From contig NZ_CP108538.1 of NCBI RefSeq assembly GCF_035994185.1, positions 5,929,501 through 5,993,500 of the forward strand: 64,000 nt of DNA. Reading direction: 5' to 3'. The stretch comes from Streptomyces sp. NBC_01217. Its GTDB lineage: Bacteria > Actinomycetota > Actinomycetes > Streptomycetales > Streptomycetaceae. This document shows, one piece after another, positions 17,497 to 25,277 of the stretch (positions are counted from its first letter, which is position 1; each line of letters starts with the position of its first letter). Made by a program: the position numbers and the translations under genes. The notes under the pieces were generated by a model, which was given only the letters and a program-made list of their open reading frames with translations, ran no database searches and was not told the origin of the DNA.

Positions 17497-19425
17497 TCAG
17501 CCCTCGGCCTTGGCCGCGGCCGCCCGCCGCCTCCGCGGCTTCGCCGCGCCCTCGGCGACCGGCGCCTCGGCCACAGCATCGGCCTTCGGCTTGGCCGCCG
17601 CACGCGTGCGACGACGCGGCTTGCTCTCCGGGTTGGGCTCGGAGATCGGCGCGATCTGGAAGTCGACCTCGTCCGCGACCGGCTTCACGACGCGGGCACG
17701 GCGACGCGGCTTGGTCACCGTCTTCGCCTCGGGCACCGGCTCCGCGATGGGCGCGATCTGGAAGTCGACCTCGTCCGCGACCGGCTTGACGACGCGGGCG
17801 CGGCGACGGCGCGGCTTGGTCTCGGCCGCAGTCTCGTCCGCGATCTCGGTCTTCGTCGCGACAGCGGCGGCCGGGGCCTCCACCGTGCTGACAGCGGCCT
17901 CGGCCGCGATGTCCGGGGCACCGACGCGGGTACGGCGACGACGGCGCGGCGTACGCGGCTCCGACGGGGCGTCGGCGTCGGCCACCTCGATGGACGGCGC
18001 CGGCACGGCGGCGGTGGTTGCGGCGGCCTCATCGAGCGTCGAGCCGCCCCGCGTACGGCGACGCTGGCGCGGCGTGCGCGGCGCACGCTCCTCGCGTACC
18101 GCAGGCGTCGACGACGCGCTGGGCGACTTGCGGCCGCGGCCGCCCGTCTCGCCGAGGTCCTCGATCTCCTCGGCCCGCAGACCCGCACGGGTCCGCTCGG
18201 TGCGCGGCAGCACACCCTTGGTGCCGGCCGGGATGTCGAGCTGCTCGAAGAGGTGCGGCGAGGTGGAGTACGTCTCGACCGGGTCGGGGAACTTCAGGTC
18301 CAGCGCCTTGTTGATCAGCTGCCAGCGCGGGATGTCGTCCCAGTCGACCAGCGTGATCGCGATGCCCTTGGCACCCGCGCGGCCGGTCCGGCCGATGCGG
18401 TGGAGGTACGTCTTCTCGTCCTCCGGCGACTGGTAGTTGATGACGTGGGTCACACCCTCGACATCGATACCGCGGGCCGCCACGTCGGTGCAGACGAGCA
18501 CGTCCACCTTGCCGTTGCGGAACGCGCGCAGTGCCTGCTCGCGCGCGCCCTGGCCGAGGTCGCCGTGGACCGCGCCGGACGCGAAGCCGCGCTTCTCCAG
18601 CTGCTCGGCGATGTCGGCGGCCGTGCGCTTCGTACGGCAGAAGATCATCGCGAGTCCGCGGCCGTTGGCCTGCAGGATGCGGGAGACCATCTCGGGCTTG
18701 TCCATCGAGTGGGCCCGGAAGACATGCTGCGAGATGTTGGCGACGGTCGCGCCCTCGTCGTCGGGCGAGGTGGCGCGGATGTGCGTCGGCTGCGACATGT
18801 AGCGCCGCGCGAGGCCGATGACGGCGCCCGGCATGGTCGCCGAGAACAGCATCGTCTGGCGCGTCGGGGGAAGCATGGTGATGATCTTCTCGACGTCGGG
18901 CAGGAAGCCCAGGTCGAGCATCTCGTCGGCCTCGTCGAGAACGAGGGCGCGGACGTGGGACAGGTCGAGCTTGCGCTGTCCGGCCAGGTCGAGCAGACGG
19001 CCCGGGGTGCCGACGATCACATCGACGCCCTTCTTGAGGGCCTCGACCTGCGGCTCGTACGCACGGCCGCCGTAGATCGCGAGAACGCGGACGTTACGCA
19101 CCTTGCCCGCGGTCAGCAGGTCGTTGGTGACCTGCTGGCAGAGCTCACGCGTGGGGACGACGACCAGCGCCTGCGGCGCCTCGGTCAGCTGCTCGGGCTG
19201 GGCCCGGCCCGCCTCGACGTCCGCGGGGACGGTGACGCGCTCCAGCAGCGGAAGACCGAAACCGAGCGTCTTGCCGGTGCCGGTCTTGGCCTGTCCGATG
19301 ACATCGGAGCCGGAGAGTGCGACGGGGAGCGTCATCTCCTGGATGGGAAAGGGGGACACAATGCCGACGGCCTCAAGGGCCTCGGCCGTCTCGGGAAGAA
19401 TCCCGAGGTCTCGGAACGTAGTCAG
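17497..19425 (-). CDS. rhlE: DEAD-box ATP-dependent RNA helicase, RhlE type, CTG start
   Basis: RNA helicase of 642 aa when begun at a CTG. Motifs in order: Q motif FPIQ (near 26), Walker A AKTGTGKT (near 47), PTRELC, DEAD at about 165, SAT, and HRIGRTGRAG at about 350. Residues 420-642 are a basic, Ala-rich tail of RRRR blocks typical of actinobacterial homologues. Starting at the first in-frame GTG (19359) would remove the conserved TTFRDLGILPETAEAL segment and part of the Q-motif context; the only upstream candidate is CTG at 19425, which has GAGG 7 nt before it. Probably acts in RNA remodelling or cold adaptation. A long upstream gap may include a long 5' UTR. Confidence 0.92.
   Translation of the reverse strand: MTTFRDLGILPETAEALEAVGIVSPFPIQEMTLPVALSGSDVIGQAKTGTGKTLGFGLPLLERVTVPADVEAGRAQPEQLTEAPQALVVVPTRELCQQVTNDLLTAGKVRNVRVLAIYGGRAYEPQVEALKKGVDVIVGTPGRLLDLAGQRKLDLSHVRALVLDEADEMLDLGFLPDVEKIITMLPPTRQTMLFSATMPGAVIGLARRYMSQPTHIRATSPDDEGATVANISQHVFRAHSMDKPEMVSRILQANGRGLAMIFCRTKRTAADIAEQLEKRGFASGAVHGDLGQGAREQALRAFRNGKVDVLVCTDVAARGIDVEGVTHVINYQSPEDEKTYLHRIGRTGRAGAKGIAITLVDWDDIPRWQLINKALDLKFPDPVETYSTSPHLFEQLDIPAGTKGVLPRTERTRAGLRAEEIEDLGETGGRGRKSPSASSTPAVREERAPRTPRQRRRTRGGSTLDEAAATTAAVPAPSIEVADADAPSEPRTPRRRRRTRVGAPDIAAEAAVSTVEAPAAAVATKTEIADETAAETKPRRRRARVVKPVADEVDFQIAPIAEPVPEAKTVTKPRRRARVVKPVADEVDFQIAPISEPNPESKPRRRTRAAAKPKADAVAEAPVAEGAAKPRRRRAAAAKAEG
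17644..17820 (-). repeat. Internal repeat in helicase C-terminal tail
   Basis: Two nearly identical stretches of about 71-75 nt (17644-17714 and 17746-17820) encode duplicated RARVVKPVADEVDFQIAPI blocks preceded by KPRRR. Only a few bases differ, so the duplication is recent or under gene conversion. Confidence 0.8.
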
Positions 19426-19820
19426 GGTGCTGCCTCTTCTGTGAGACGCGGTCCGAGGCGAACGCTGGGGGTCGTACCGTGCCGGGGTTGGTCATCCGGC
19501 CGTGGATGGGCCGGGTGGCGCGGGACCACTGCCGTCGCTCGAGCGCTCGTACCGCTGAGGGGGCCCCTCATCTGCGGTCGTACGTGGCGTACGCCCCGCG
19601 TGGAGGGCTGTCGGGTCGGAGCCGATCGGGCCACCGACCGGGCATCCTCATTCGATTCACTTGAGATTTGCGCCACCGGTACTTCCAAAATACTCAGTAG
19701 GCGCAATACCACTGTACCCCGGATTCGCGCATGTGTGTTGGGCGAATTCATCGGAACGGTGTGATGTCACTGGCTGACCAGCCCCTTCCGTCCCCTGCCG
19801 GGCGGGCTATTCTGCGCTGC
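19426..19820. other. Divergent intergenic region, helicase / ferritin-like gene
   Basis: A 395-nt region without a convincing gene. The half next to the helicase is GC-rich with short palindromes (GCGCTCGAGCGC-like and GAGGGGGCCCCTC), consistent with a structured 5' UTR. An AT-rich block at about 19650-19720 probably carries the helicase promoter, and the right edge holds the -10 of the ferritin-like gene. Confidence 0.45.
19808..19813 (+). promoter_or_regulatory. -10 element for leaderless ferritin-like gene
   Basis: TATTCT, 7 nt before the ATG at 19821; no Shine-Dalgarno is present. Confidence 0.45.
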
Positions 19821-20555
19821 ATGGAGACGTCTGACAACGCCAACGAAGCCCCCGCGCCCACCGGAATCGCCGCCCAGGACTGGGCCACCGCATCCGTGGA
19901 GCCGCAGTACCGGGCAGCGGTCGTGGACCTGCTGGGAGCACTCGCGTACGGGGAGCTGGCGGCCTTCGAGCGGCTCGCCGAGGACGCCAAACTCGCGCCG
20001 ACGCTGTCCGACAAGGCGGAGCTGGCGAAGATGGCCGCCGCCGAATTCCATCACTTCGAGCGGCTGACGGACCGGCTGACCGCGATCGAGGTGGAGCCGA
20101 CGGGCGCGATGGAACCGTTCGCCAAGGCGCTCGACGACTTCCACCGCCAGACCGCACCGTCCGACTGGCTGGAGGGCCTGGTCAAGGCGTACGTCGGCGA
20201 CTCGATCGCGAGTGACTTCTACCGTGAGGTCGCCGCCCGGCTCGACTCGGACACCCGCTCCCTCGTCCTCGCCGTGCTCGACGACACGGGGCACGGCAAC
20301 TTCGCCGTGGAGAAGGTGCGCGCCGCGATCGAGGCCGACCCGCGTGTCGGCGGGCGGCTCGCGCTGTGGGCCCGCCGGCTGATGGGCGAGGCGCTCTCGC
20401 AGGCCCAGCGGGTGGTGGCCGACCGCGACGCGCTGTCGACCATGCTCGTCGGGGGCGTGGCCGACGGGTTCGACCTGGCGGAGGTCGGGCGGATGTTCTC
20501 GCGGATCACCGAGGCGCACACCAAGCGGATGGCCGCGCTGGGGCTGGCCGCGTAG
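19821..20555 (+). CDS. Ferritin-like fold protein (Rv3210c family)
   Basis: A 244-aa all-helical protein of the ferritin-like/MiaE-like superfamily. Candidate diiron ligands lie in GELAAFERLAEDAK (near residue 47), EFHHFERLTDR (near 76) and the later helices LDDTGHGNFAVEKV (near 155) and ITEAHTKR at the end. Mycobacterial Rv3210c occupies the same place next to rhlE. An RNA-modification or iron role has not been shown. The ATG at 19821 is preferred because the promoter TATTCT ends 7 nt upstream; in-frame codons from 19731 would lie upstream of that promoter. Confidence 0.82.
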   Translation: METSDNANEAPAPTGIAAQDWATASVEPQYRAAVVDLLGALAYGELAAFERLAEDAKLAPTLSDKAELAKMAAAEFHHFERLTDRLTAIEVEPTGAMEPFAKALDDFHRQTAPSDWLEGLVKAYVGDSIASDFYREVAARLDSDTRSLVLAVLDDTGHGNFAVEKVRAAIEADPRVGGRLALWARRLMGEALSQAQRVVADRDALSTMLVGGVADGFDLAEVGRMFSRITEAHTKRMAALGLAA

Positions 20556-20582
20556 GACCGACCGGCAATCGCCGGTCGGTCC
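20555..20582. terminator. Terminator between convergent genes
   Basis: A perfect 12-bp stem GGACCGACCGGC/GCCGGTCGGTCC with loop AATC, starting at the stop codon of the ferritin-like gene and 10 nt before the end of the opposing small membrane-protein gene. Confidence 0.8.
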
Positions 20583-20591
20583 GGAGCCGGT

Positions 20592-20855
20592 TCAGGCCGC
20601 CGCTGATCGGCTCAGGCGGCGGCTGCGGACCAGCAGCGAGAGCGTCACGGCCCCGACCAGCACCGCGCCGACCAGCGTGGCCACGGCATGGCCCGGGCCC
20701 AGCACCGAGTGCATGAGGAACCCGCCGAACAGGGCTCCCAGAGCGCCGGTGCTGAAGACGGCACGGCGGGACGGGAGCCGGTGGGGCAGCGAGCGGAGCG
20801 CCACCCAGGCGAGGGCGAGTCCGAGCACGACGGAGCCGAGAGGTTCCAGGATCAC
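20592..20855 (-). CDS. Small integral membrane protein, 87 aa
   Basis: An 87-aa protein with three hydrophobic stretches: VVLGLALAWVAL, TGALGALFGGFLMHSVLG and AVATLVGAVLVGAVTLSLLV. A basic loop (HRLPSRR) and a basic C-terminal tail (RSRRLSRSAAA) are consistent with the positive-inside rule. It begins with GTG and has a near-consensus GAGGTGATC ribosome site just upstream, so it is clearly translated. The size and layout recall YeaQ/GlsB-like small membrane proteins but I cannot claim membership. Confidence 0.72.
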   Translation of the reverse strand: MILEPLGSVVLGLALAWVALRSLPHRLPSRRAVFSTGALGALFGGFLMHSVLGPGHAVATLVGAVLVGAVTLSLLVRSRRLSRSAAA

Positions 20856-20947
20856 AGAAGATCACCTCGCGTGTTGCGGGGCGGGTAAATCGGTCGTTAG
20901 CGGTACTACCCGAGGGTTGCGGAACGCAACCCTCCTTGGAACGGAAA

Positions 20948-20978
20948 GCGGCCCGGTGGGGGAATCCCACCGGGCCGC
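20948..20978 (-). terminator. Terminator after DUF3107 gene
   Basis: A perfect 13-bp stem GCGGCCCGGTGGG with its complement and a 5-nt loop, 30 nt beyond the stop of the DUF3107 gene; TTTCC follows on the minus strand. Confidence 0.8.
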
Positions 20979-21007
20979 TGCCACGACCACTGCGTCGAGC
21001 GTGCTGC

Positions 21008-21235
21008 TTACAGCGCGCCGAACCCCACGCGGCGCGTGCTGGGCTCGCCGATCTCCACGTACGCGATCCGGTCGGCCGGCACCAGGACCTTGCGGCCCTT
21101 CTCGTCCGTGAGGCTGAGCAGCTGCGCCTTACCGGTGAGAGCCTCGGCGACCGCGCTCTCGACCTCTTCGGCGGAAAGCCCGCTCTCCAGAACGATCTCC
21201 CGGGGCGTGTGCTGCACCCCGATCTTGACCTCCAC
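21008..21235 (-). CDS. DUF3107 family small protein
   Basis: A 75-aa protein of the DUF3107 family (mycobacterial Rv3208A/TB9.4 in the same neighbourhood). It starts MEVKIGVQHTPREIVLESG, then AEEVESAVAEALTG, and ends with DRIAYVEIGEPSTRRVGFGAL, a compact alpha/beta pattern without catalytic motif. GTG at 21235 is chosen because GGAGGGA lies 8 nt upstream and the family begins with these residues; a longer in-frame version lacks both. It lies immediately downstream of the TetR-type gene on the same strand, as in mycobacteria, and may be co-transcribed. Function unknown. Confidence 0.9.
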   Translation of the reverse strand: MEVKIGVQHTPREIVLESGLSAEEVESAVAEALTGKAQLLSLTDEKGRKVLVPADRIAYVEIGEPSTRRVGFGAL

Positions 21236-21391
21236 GGCTATGTCCCTCCGACGGTCAGTCCCTGCGCGGTGAACCGCGCCGTACGCAGGACACATTAGCC
21301 CGCTGAGGGGAGGCGTCAGGGGTCGGCGGGCAACGCCCGCAGCGAACACGTGCCCCGGCCGGGGCCGTGGGCCCGCGCCGGTGCCGGACGG

Positions 21392-22033
21392 TCAGTGCTG
21401 ATCGATGCCGTGCAATGGGAAGCCCGCGATGCCGCGCCAGGCCAGCGAGGTCAGCAGCTGGACCGCCGTGTCGCGCGGAATGGCGGACCGGCTGGAGAGC
21501 CAGTAGCGGGCGACCACCTGGGAGACACCGCCCAGGCCGACCGCGAGCAGCATGGACTCGTCCTTGGACAGTCCCGTGTCACCGGCGATGACGTCGGAGA
21601 TGGCCTCCGCGCACTGCAGCGAGACCCGGTCGACGCGCTCGCGCACCGCGGGCTCGTTGGTCAGGTCCGACTCGAAGACCAGCCGGAAGGCGCCGCCCTC
21701 GTCCTCGACGTACGCGAAGTACGCGTCCATCGTCGCCTCGACGCGCAGCTTGTTGTCGGTCGTCGACGCCAGCGCCGTACGGACCGCCTGGAGGAGCGAC
21801 TCGCAGTGCTGGTCGAGCAGGGCCAGATAGAGCTCCAGCTTGCCCGGGAAGTGCTGGTAGAGGACCGGCTTGCTGACCCCGGCCCGCTCGGCGATGTCGT
21901 CCATCGCGGCGGAGTGGTAACCCTGCGCCACGAATACTTCCTGCGCGGCGCCCAGCAGCTGGTTGCGTCGGGCGCGGCGAGGCAGTCGAGTGCCCCGCGG
22001 GCGCGCCGCCTCGGTCTGCTCGATGGCTGTCAC
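21392..22033 (-). CDS. TetR-family regulator (Rv3208/FasR syntenologue)
   Basis: A 213-aa TetR/AcrR regulator. The N-terminal helix-turn-helix (RNQLLGAAQEVFVAQGYHSAAMDDIAERAGVSKPVLYQHFPGK, read in parts: DDIAERAGVSKP then LYQHFPGKLELY) is canonical. The ligand-binding domain resembles that of mycobacterial Rv3208, which in mycobacteria is FasR, the activator of the type I fatty acid synthase; Streptomyces uses a dissociated system, so the target here may differ. GTG at 22033 follows GGGAGG by 4-5 nt; a TTG 12 nt upstream is part of that site. DUF3107 follows. Repeated CGTAC elements lie upstream. Confidence 0.88.
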   Translation of the reverse strand: MTAIEQTEAARPRGTRLPRRARRNQLLGAAQEVFVAQGYHSAAMDDIAERAGVSKPVLYQHFPGKLELYLALLDQHCESLLQAVRTALASTTDNKLRVEATMDAYFAYVEDEGGAFRLVFESDLTNEPAVRERVDRVSLQCAEAISDVIAGDTGLSKDESMLLAVGLGGVSQVVARYWLSSRSAIPRDTAVQLLTSLAWRGIAGFPLHGIDQH

Positions 22034-22201
22034 GCCGCCTCCCAAAATTGTGATCGGACACAGCCTTTCCGTACACGCTGCGCCGTACAGACATCGTACT
22101 TTTCGGTAACCCGGGTGCGCGCGGCGCGGACGCAGAATTTCACGGACCGGACGGCTGCGGTAGCCACAGATTCGCCGGCCGATGGGTCAAAGCAGGTCGT
22201 A

Positions 22202-22417
22202 CTAGCGATAATCGTCCTCATCCTGTGCGACAACACGGGCCTGCTCCGCCGCATCCGCCTCATTGGCGCTGTCGCGGTCGATGTCCGTGAGCGGTTCGTC
22301 CTGCTGCTGCTGGAGATCGGTCCGCTGCTCGGCGGCGTCCGCCCGGGGCGTTTCCTGGTCGGGTTCGTCCGGCTGGACGTCCTCGAAGGTCTCCGGGTCG
22401 CTGGGGTCGACCGTCAT
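22202..22417 (-). CDS. Small acidic disordered protein, 71 aa
   Basis: A 71-aa protein almost wholly made of Asp, Glu, Gln, Ala and Pro (MTVDPSDPETFEDVQPDE and so on), predicted disordered and strongly acidic; it has no cysteine or hydrophobic segment. AAGGGAG lies 6 nt before the ATG, so translation is well supported. It sits divergently from the hydrolase gene. Acidic proteins of this kind are common in streptomycetes; function unknown. Confidence 0.65.
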   Translation of the reverse strand: MTVDPSDPETFEDVQPDEPDQETPRADAAEQRTDLQQQQDEPLTDIDRDSANEADAAEQARVVAQDEDDYR

Positions 22418-22514
22418 GGTGACTCCCTTCCTTGCTTCGAGCCTAGGAGCTAGCTCTGCGAGGCGCTATGCGGTCTGTGACCGCGAACACATGAACGGCG
22501 GTGTGATCGTCTCG

Positions 22515-22520
22515 TAACAT
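22515..22520 (+). promoter_or_regulatory. -10 element for leaderless hydrolase gene
   Basis: TAACAT, 6 nt before the ATG at 22527; no ribosome site is present. Confidence 0.42.
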
Positions 22521-22526
22521 TGCCGC

Positions 22527-23489
22527 ATGTCTTCGACCGAGCTCCCGGGAGTCCGCACCGCCACCGCGGTGACGGCCACGGCGCGTACCGTCCGGGTCGC
22601 GGAGGGGGAGGAGCTGTGCACCGTGGGGCTGCCCGGGCTGACGCTGACCGTCCGCTCCCGGCCGCCGGAGCGGACCGGGCTGCCGCCCGCGCTCTATGTG
22701 CACGGGCTCGGCGGCTCCTCGCAGAACTGGTCGGCGCTGATGCCGCTGCTCCAGGACCTGGTGGACGGCGAGGCGGTCGACCTGCCCGGTTTCGGCGACT
22801 CGCCGCCGCCGGACGACGGCAACTACTCGGTCACCGGGCATGCCCGTTCCGTGATCCGGTTCCTCGATGCGGAGGAGCGGGGGCCCGTTCATCTGTTCGG
22901 CAATTCACTCGGCGGGGCCGTGGCCACCCGGGTCGCAGCCGTCCGCCCCGATCTGGTGCGCACGCTGACCCTCATCTCGCCCGCGCTTCCCGAGATCCGG
23001 GTGCAGTGGCCCGCCGTGCCGACCGGACTGCTCGCCGTTCCGGGCGTCGCCTCTCTGTTCGCCCGGATGACGAGGCACCTGACGGCGGAAGAACGCACGC
23101 GCGGAGTCATGGCACTCTGTTACGGCGATCCGGCACGTGTCTCCGAATCCGGCTTCCGCGAAGCGGTGGCGGAAATGGAGCGTCGGCTGGAGCTGCCGTA
23201 CTTCTGGGACGCGATGGCGCGCTCGGCTCGTGGCATCGTCGACGCGTACACGCTCGGCGGGCAGCACGGACTGTGGCGCCAGGCCGAGCGGGTGCTCGCG
23301 CCGACCCAGCTCGTGTACGGCGGACGGGACCAGCTCGTCTCGTACCGGATGGCACGCAGGGCGTCCGCGGCCTTCCGCGATTCGCGGCTGCTGACACTGC
23401 CCGAAGCGGGGCACGTGGCGATGATGGAGTACCCGGAGGCGGTCGCCCAGGCGTTCCGGGAACTGCTCGACGAACGCGGCGGGAGCTGA
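22527..23489 (+). CDS. Alpha/beta-hydrolase
   Basis: A 320-aa alpha/beta-hydrolase. HGLGGSSQNW near residue 63 is the oxyanion-hole motif, GNSLGGA near 126 the nucleophile elbow with Ser128, YGGRDQLVSYRMA near 268 carries the acid and PEAGHVAMMEYPE near 292 the histidine. No signal peptide. Substrate unknown. The ATG follows TAACAT by 6 nt. The next gene (DUF3152) begins 9 nt after the stop, so the two are probably one transcription unit. Confidence 0.88.
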   Translation: MSSTELPGVRTATAVTATARTVRVAEGEELCTVGLPGLTLTVRSRPPERTGLPPALYVHGLGGSSQNWSALMPLLQDLVDGEAVDLPGFGDSPPPDDGNYSVTGHARSVIRFLDAEERGPVHLFGNSLGGAVATRVAAVRPDLVRTLTLISPALPEIRVQWPAVPTGLLAVPGVASLFARMTRHLTAEERTRGVMALCYGDPARVSESGFREAVAEMERRLELPYFWDAMARSARGIVDAYTLGGQHGLWRQAERVLAPTQLVYGGRDQLVSYRMARRASAAFRDSRLLTLPEAGHVAMMEYPEAVAQAFRELLDERGGS

Positions 23490-23497
23490 TCCAGGGC

Positions 23498-24787
23498 GTG
23501 GGACGACATAGCCGAAAGGGCCCCAAGCCCAAGGGGTCCGATATGGAAGCCGCTCTCGCGGACGCGGGCAGCGGCGATCGCGGCAGCAGCCGTCCGGGGC
23601 CCGGCAACGGGCGGCGCCGGAGGCCGAACGACGCGCCGCCCGCTGCGGACGGGCACATCCCGTTCCAGTCGACCGGCCACGTACGCGGCGGCCACCCCGA
23701 ACAGCGTGAACCCGGGGGCGGCTGGGGGACGGGGCCGCAGCAGGCGGTGACCCGGCGTCAGCCGCAAGGCGGTACCCGGTCGGCTCAGGGCGGTGCCCGG
23801 CCGCTGATACCGGGACCGCGGCGCGAGTTCGTCGAAGCCTTCGACATACCGCCCGCTCTCCCCGCACCTCGTCGGCCCTCCGCCCCGTCGGCCGATCCGT
23901 ACGGCTCCGTCGGCGCGTGGGACGAGCAGCCGCCGCGCGGCGGCGACGAAACCCCCGCGCCCGCAAAGGACGGCAAGGGCGCCAAGGGCCGGACCTTCAC
24001 CGGCATCGCCGCGGCCGCGGTGACCACCGTGCTCGCGGTGGTCGTGGCCGGGCAGGTCGCCCACGACAGCGGCCGCGGTACTAGCGCGGCGCAGCGCGCC
24101 GGCGTCGACCGGGACGGCTCCGACGGCACCTCCCGCTCGGACGACCGGCCGACCCCTCAGACGGCGCGGGTCAAGGTCCAGCCCCTCTCGTACGCCGAGA
24201 AGATGGCCAAGGCCTTTTCCCTCGCCCCCCAGCTCAAGGGTTCCGGGAAGTTCGAGGCCGTCGCGGGGTCGGCGAAGGCCCCGGGCAGGGGGCACAAGTA
24301 CCGCTACCGGATCGACGTCGAGAAGGGCCTCGGACTCGACGCGGCGCTCTTCGCCCGCGCCGTCCAGGAGACGCTCAACGACGACCGCAGCTGGGCGCAC
24401 GACGGAGCCATGACGTTCGAGCGGATCTCCTCGGGCGACCCCGACTTCGTGATCACCCTGGCCAGTCCCGGGACCACCGGGGAGTGGTGCCGCAAGTCCG
24501 GCCTGGACACCACCGAGGACAACGTCTCGTGCGACTCCGCGGCGACCGACCGCGTGATGATCAATGCCTACCGCTGGGCCCAGGGGTCCTCGACATTCGG
24601 CCCGGACAAGCTCTTCGCCTACCGCCAGATGCTGATCAACCATGAGGTCGGTCACCGGCTGGGGCACAACCATGTGAGTTGCCGCACGCCGGGAGCGCTC
24701 GCTCCGGTGATGCAGCAGCAGACCAAGTCCCTGGACATCGACGGGATCAAGTGCCGGCCCAACGCCTGGGTGTATCCGGGCAGTTGA
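23498..24787 (+). CDS. DUF3152 membrane-anchored metalloprotease-like protein
   Basis: A 429-aa protein corresponding by position and domain to mycobacterial Rv3207c (DUF3152). The first 160 residues are polar and Pro/Gly-rich, one membrane helix lies near 166-188 (FTGIAAAAVTTVLAVVVAG), and the exported C-terminal domain bears the zinc-binding signature H382-E-V-G-H386-R-L-G-H-N-H. Conserved cysteines around it (EWCRKSG, NVSCDS, VSCRTPG, IKCRPN) probably form disulfides. Catalysis is expected from the HExxH motif but not established. GTG at 23498 gives the sequence GRHSRKGPKPKGSD, characteristic of this family's N-terminus. Confidence 0.85.
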   Translation: MGRHSRKGPKPKGSDMEAALADAGSGDRGSSRPGPGNGRRRRPNDAPPAADGHIPFQSTGHVRGGHPEQREPGGGWGTGPQQAVTRRQPQGGTRSAQGGARPLIPGPRREFVEAFDIPPALPAPRRPSAPSADPYGSVGAWDEQPPRGGDETPAPAKDGKGAKGRTFTGIAAAAVTTVLAVVVAGQVAHDSGRGTSAAQRAGVDRDGSDGTSRSDDRPTPQTARVKVQPLSYAEKMAKAFSLAPQLKGSGKFEAVAGSAKAPGRGHKYRYRIDVEKGLGLDAALFARAVQETLNDDRSWAHDGAMTFERISSGDPDFVITLASPGTTGEWCRKSGLDTTEDNVSCDSAATDRVMINAYRWAQGSSTFGPDKLFAYRQMLINHEVGHRLGHNHVSCRTPGALAPVMQQQTKSLDIDGIKCRPNAWVYPGS

Positions 24788-24919
24788 ACCGGATTGGGAC
24801 GGTCCGGGAGGTGTGGCGAGCCGACTCACCGATCGGGCGGGATTCTGTCGTCATCCGCCGGTCGGGGCGTCTACGCCCCGAAATGCGTCCGCATGGTGAG
24901 ATCGCTGTCTCATTCCGCG

Positions 24920-24948
24920 TTGACATCCCTCGGGCAGTGATTCATATT
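24920..24948 (+). promoter_or_regulatory. Consensus sigma-70 promoter for Cys-Cys leader ORF
   Basis: TTGACA (24920-24925), a 17-nt spacer, and CATATT (24943-24948), followed by 7 nt and the ATG of the leader ORF. The start site should coincide with that ATG, giving a leaderless leader-peptide mRNA. Confidence 0.7.
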
Positions 24949-24955
24949 TCTCGGC

Positions 24956-25051
24956 ATGTCACGCAGTCCTGTCACTTCCGAGCGCGCCGCCATAGAGCTG
25001 GCGCTCATCGGCGTGACCGGGCACAGCGTCGCCGACATCCACTGTTGCTGA
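24956..25051 (+). CDS. 31-aa leader peptide ending Cys-Cys
   Basis: A short leaderless ORF encoding MSRSPVTSERAAIELALI followed by GVTGHSVADIHCC and a stop. The two final codons TGT TGC are consecutive cysteines, the hallmark of cysteine-responsive uORF attenuators described in actinobacteria. Its promoter is near consensus and positioned for initiation at the ATG. Codons 23-27 lie in one arm of a helix (25023-25036 with 25069-25081) that competes with a downstream hairpin at 25077-25107. The next gene, 226 nt on, is the substrate-binding protein of a peptide-type ABC transporter. Sensing of Cys-tRNA by ribosome stalling is inference; coding was inferred from promoter geometry and codon placement. 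Confidence 0.62.
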   Translation: MSRSPVTSERAAIELALIGVTGHSVADIHCC

Positions 25052-25107
25052 CGCCTGCCCGAGCGCGCGTCGGCCCGCTGTCCGAGCCCTGAACCGGGCC
25101 GGACAGC
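25023..25107 (+). promoter_or_regulatory. Mutually exclusive RNA hairpins, putative attenuator
   Basis: Helix A pairs ACAGCG and GCCGAC (25023-25036, in the leader ORF) with GTCGGC and CGCTGT (25069-25081): 12 bp with a small internal loop. Helix B pairs 25077-25089 with 25096-25107: 12 bp with one bulged A. They share 25077-25081, so only one can form. A ribosome paused at the Cys codons (25043-25048) would cover part of helix A and favour B. No U-tract follows B, so polarity and mechanism (Rho, translation or intrinsic) are undetermined. Confidence 0.5.
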
Positions 25108-25277
25108 CACGCATGAGCGCCGCGCCCGGTCGCACTCCGCCCGCAGGCGCGACAGTTCGGCGTTCCGGTCACTTTTCCCATGTACCGACCGGCCATCTGC
25201 ATCCGCTCTCGTTGTTGCCTGCACGGAAATTCGCTCCGTCCATTTCTTCAGGCAGTACTCCGAGAGGTCACCTTCCG

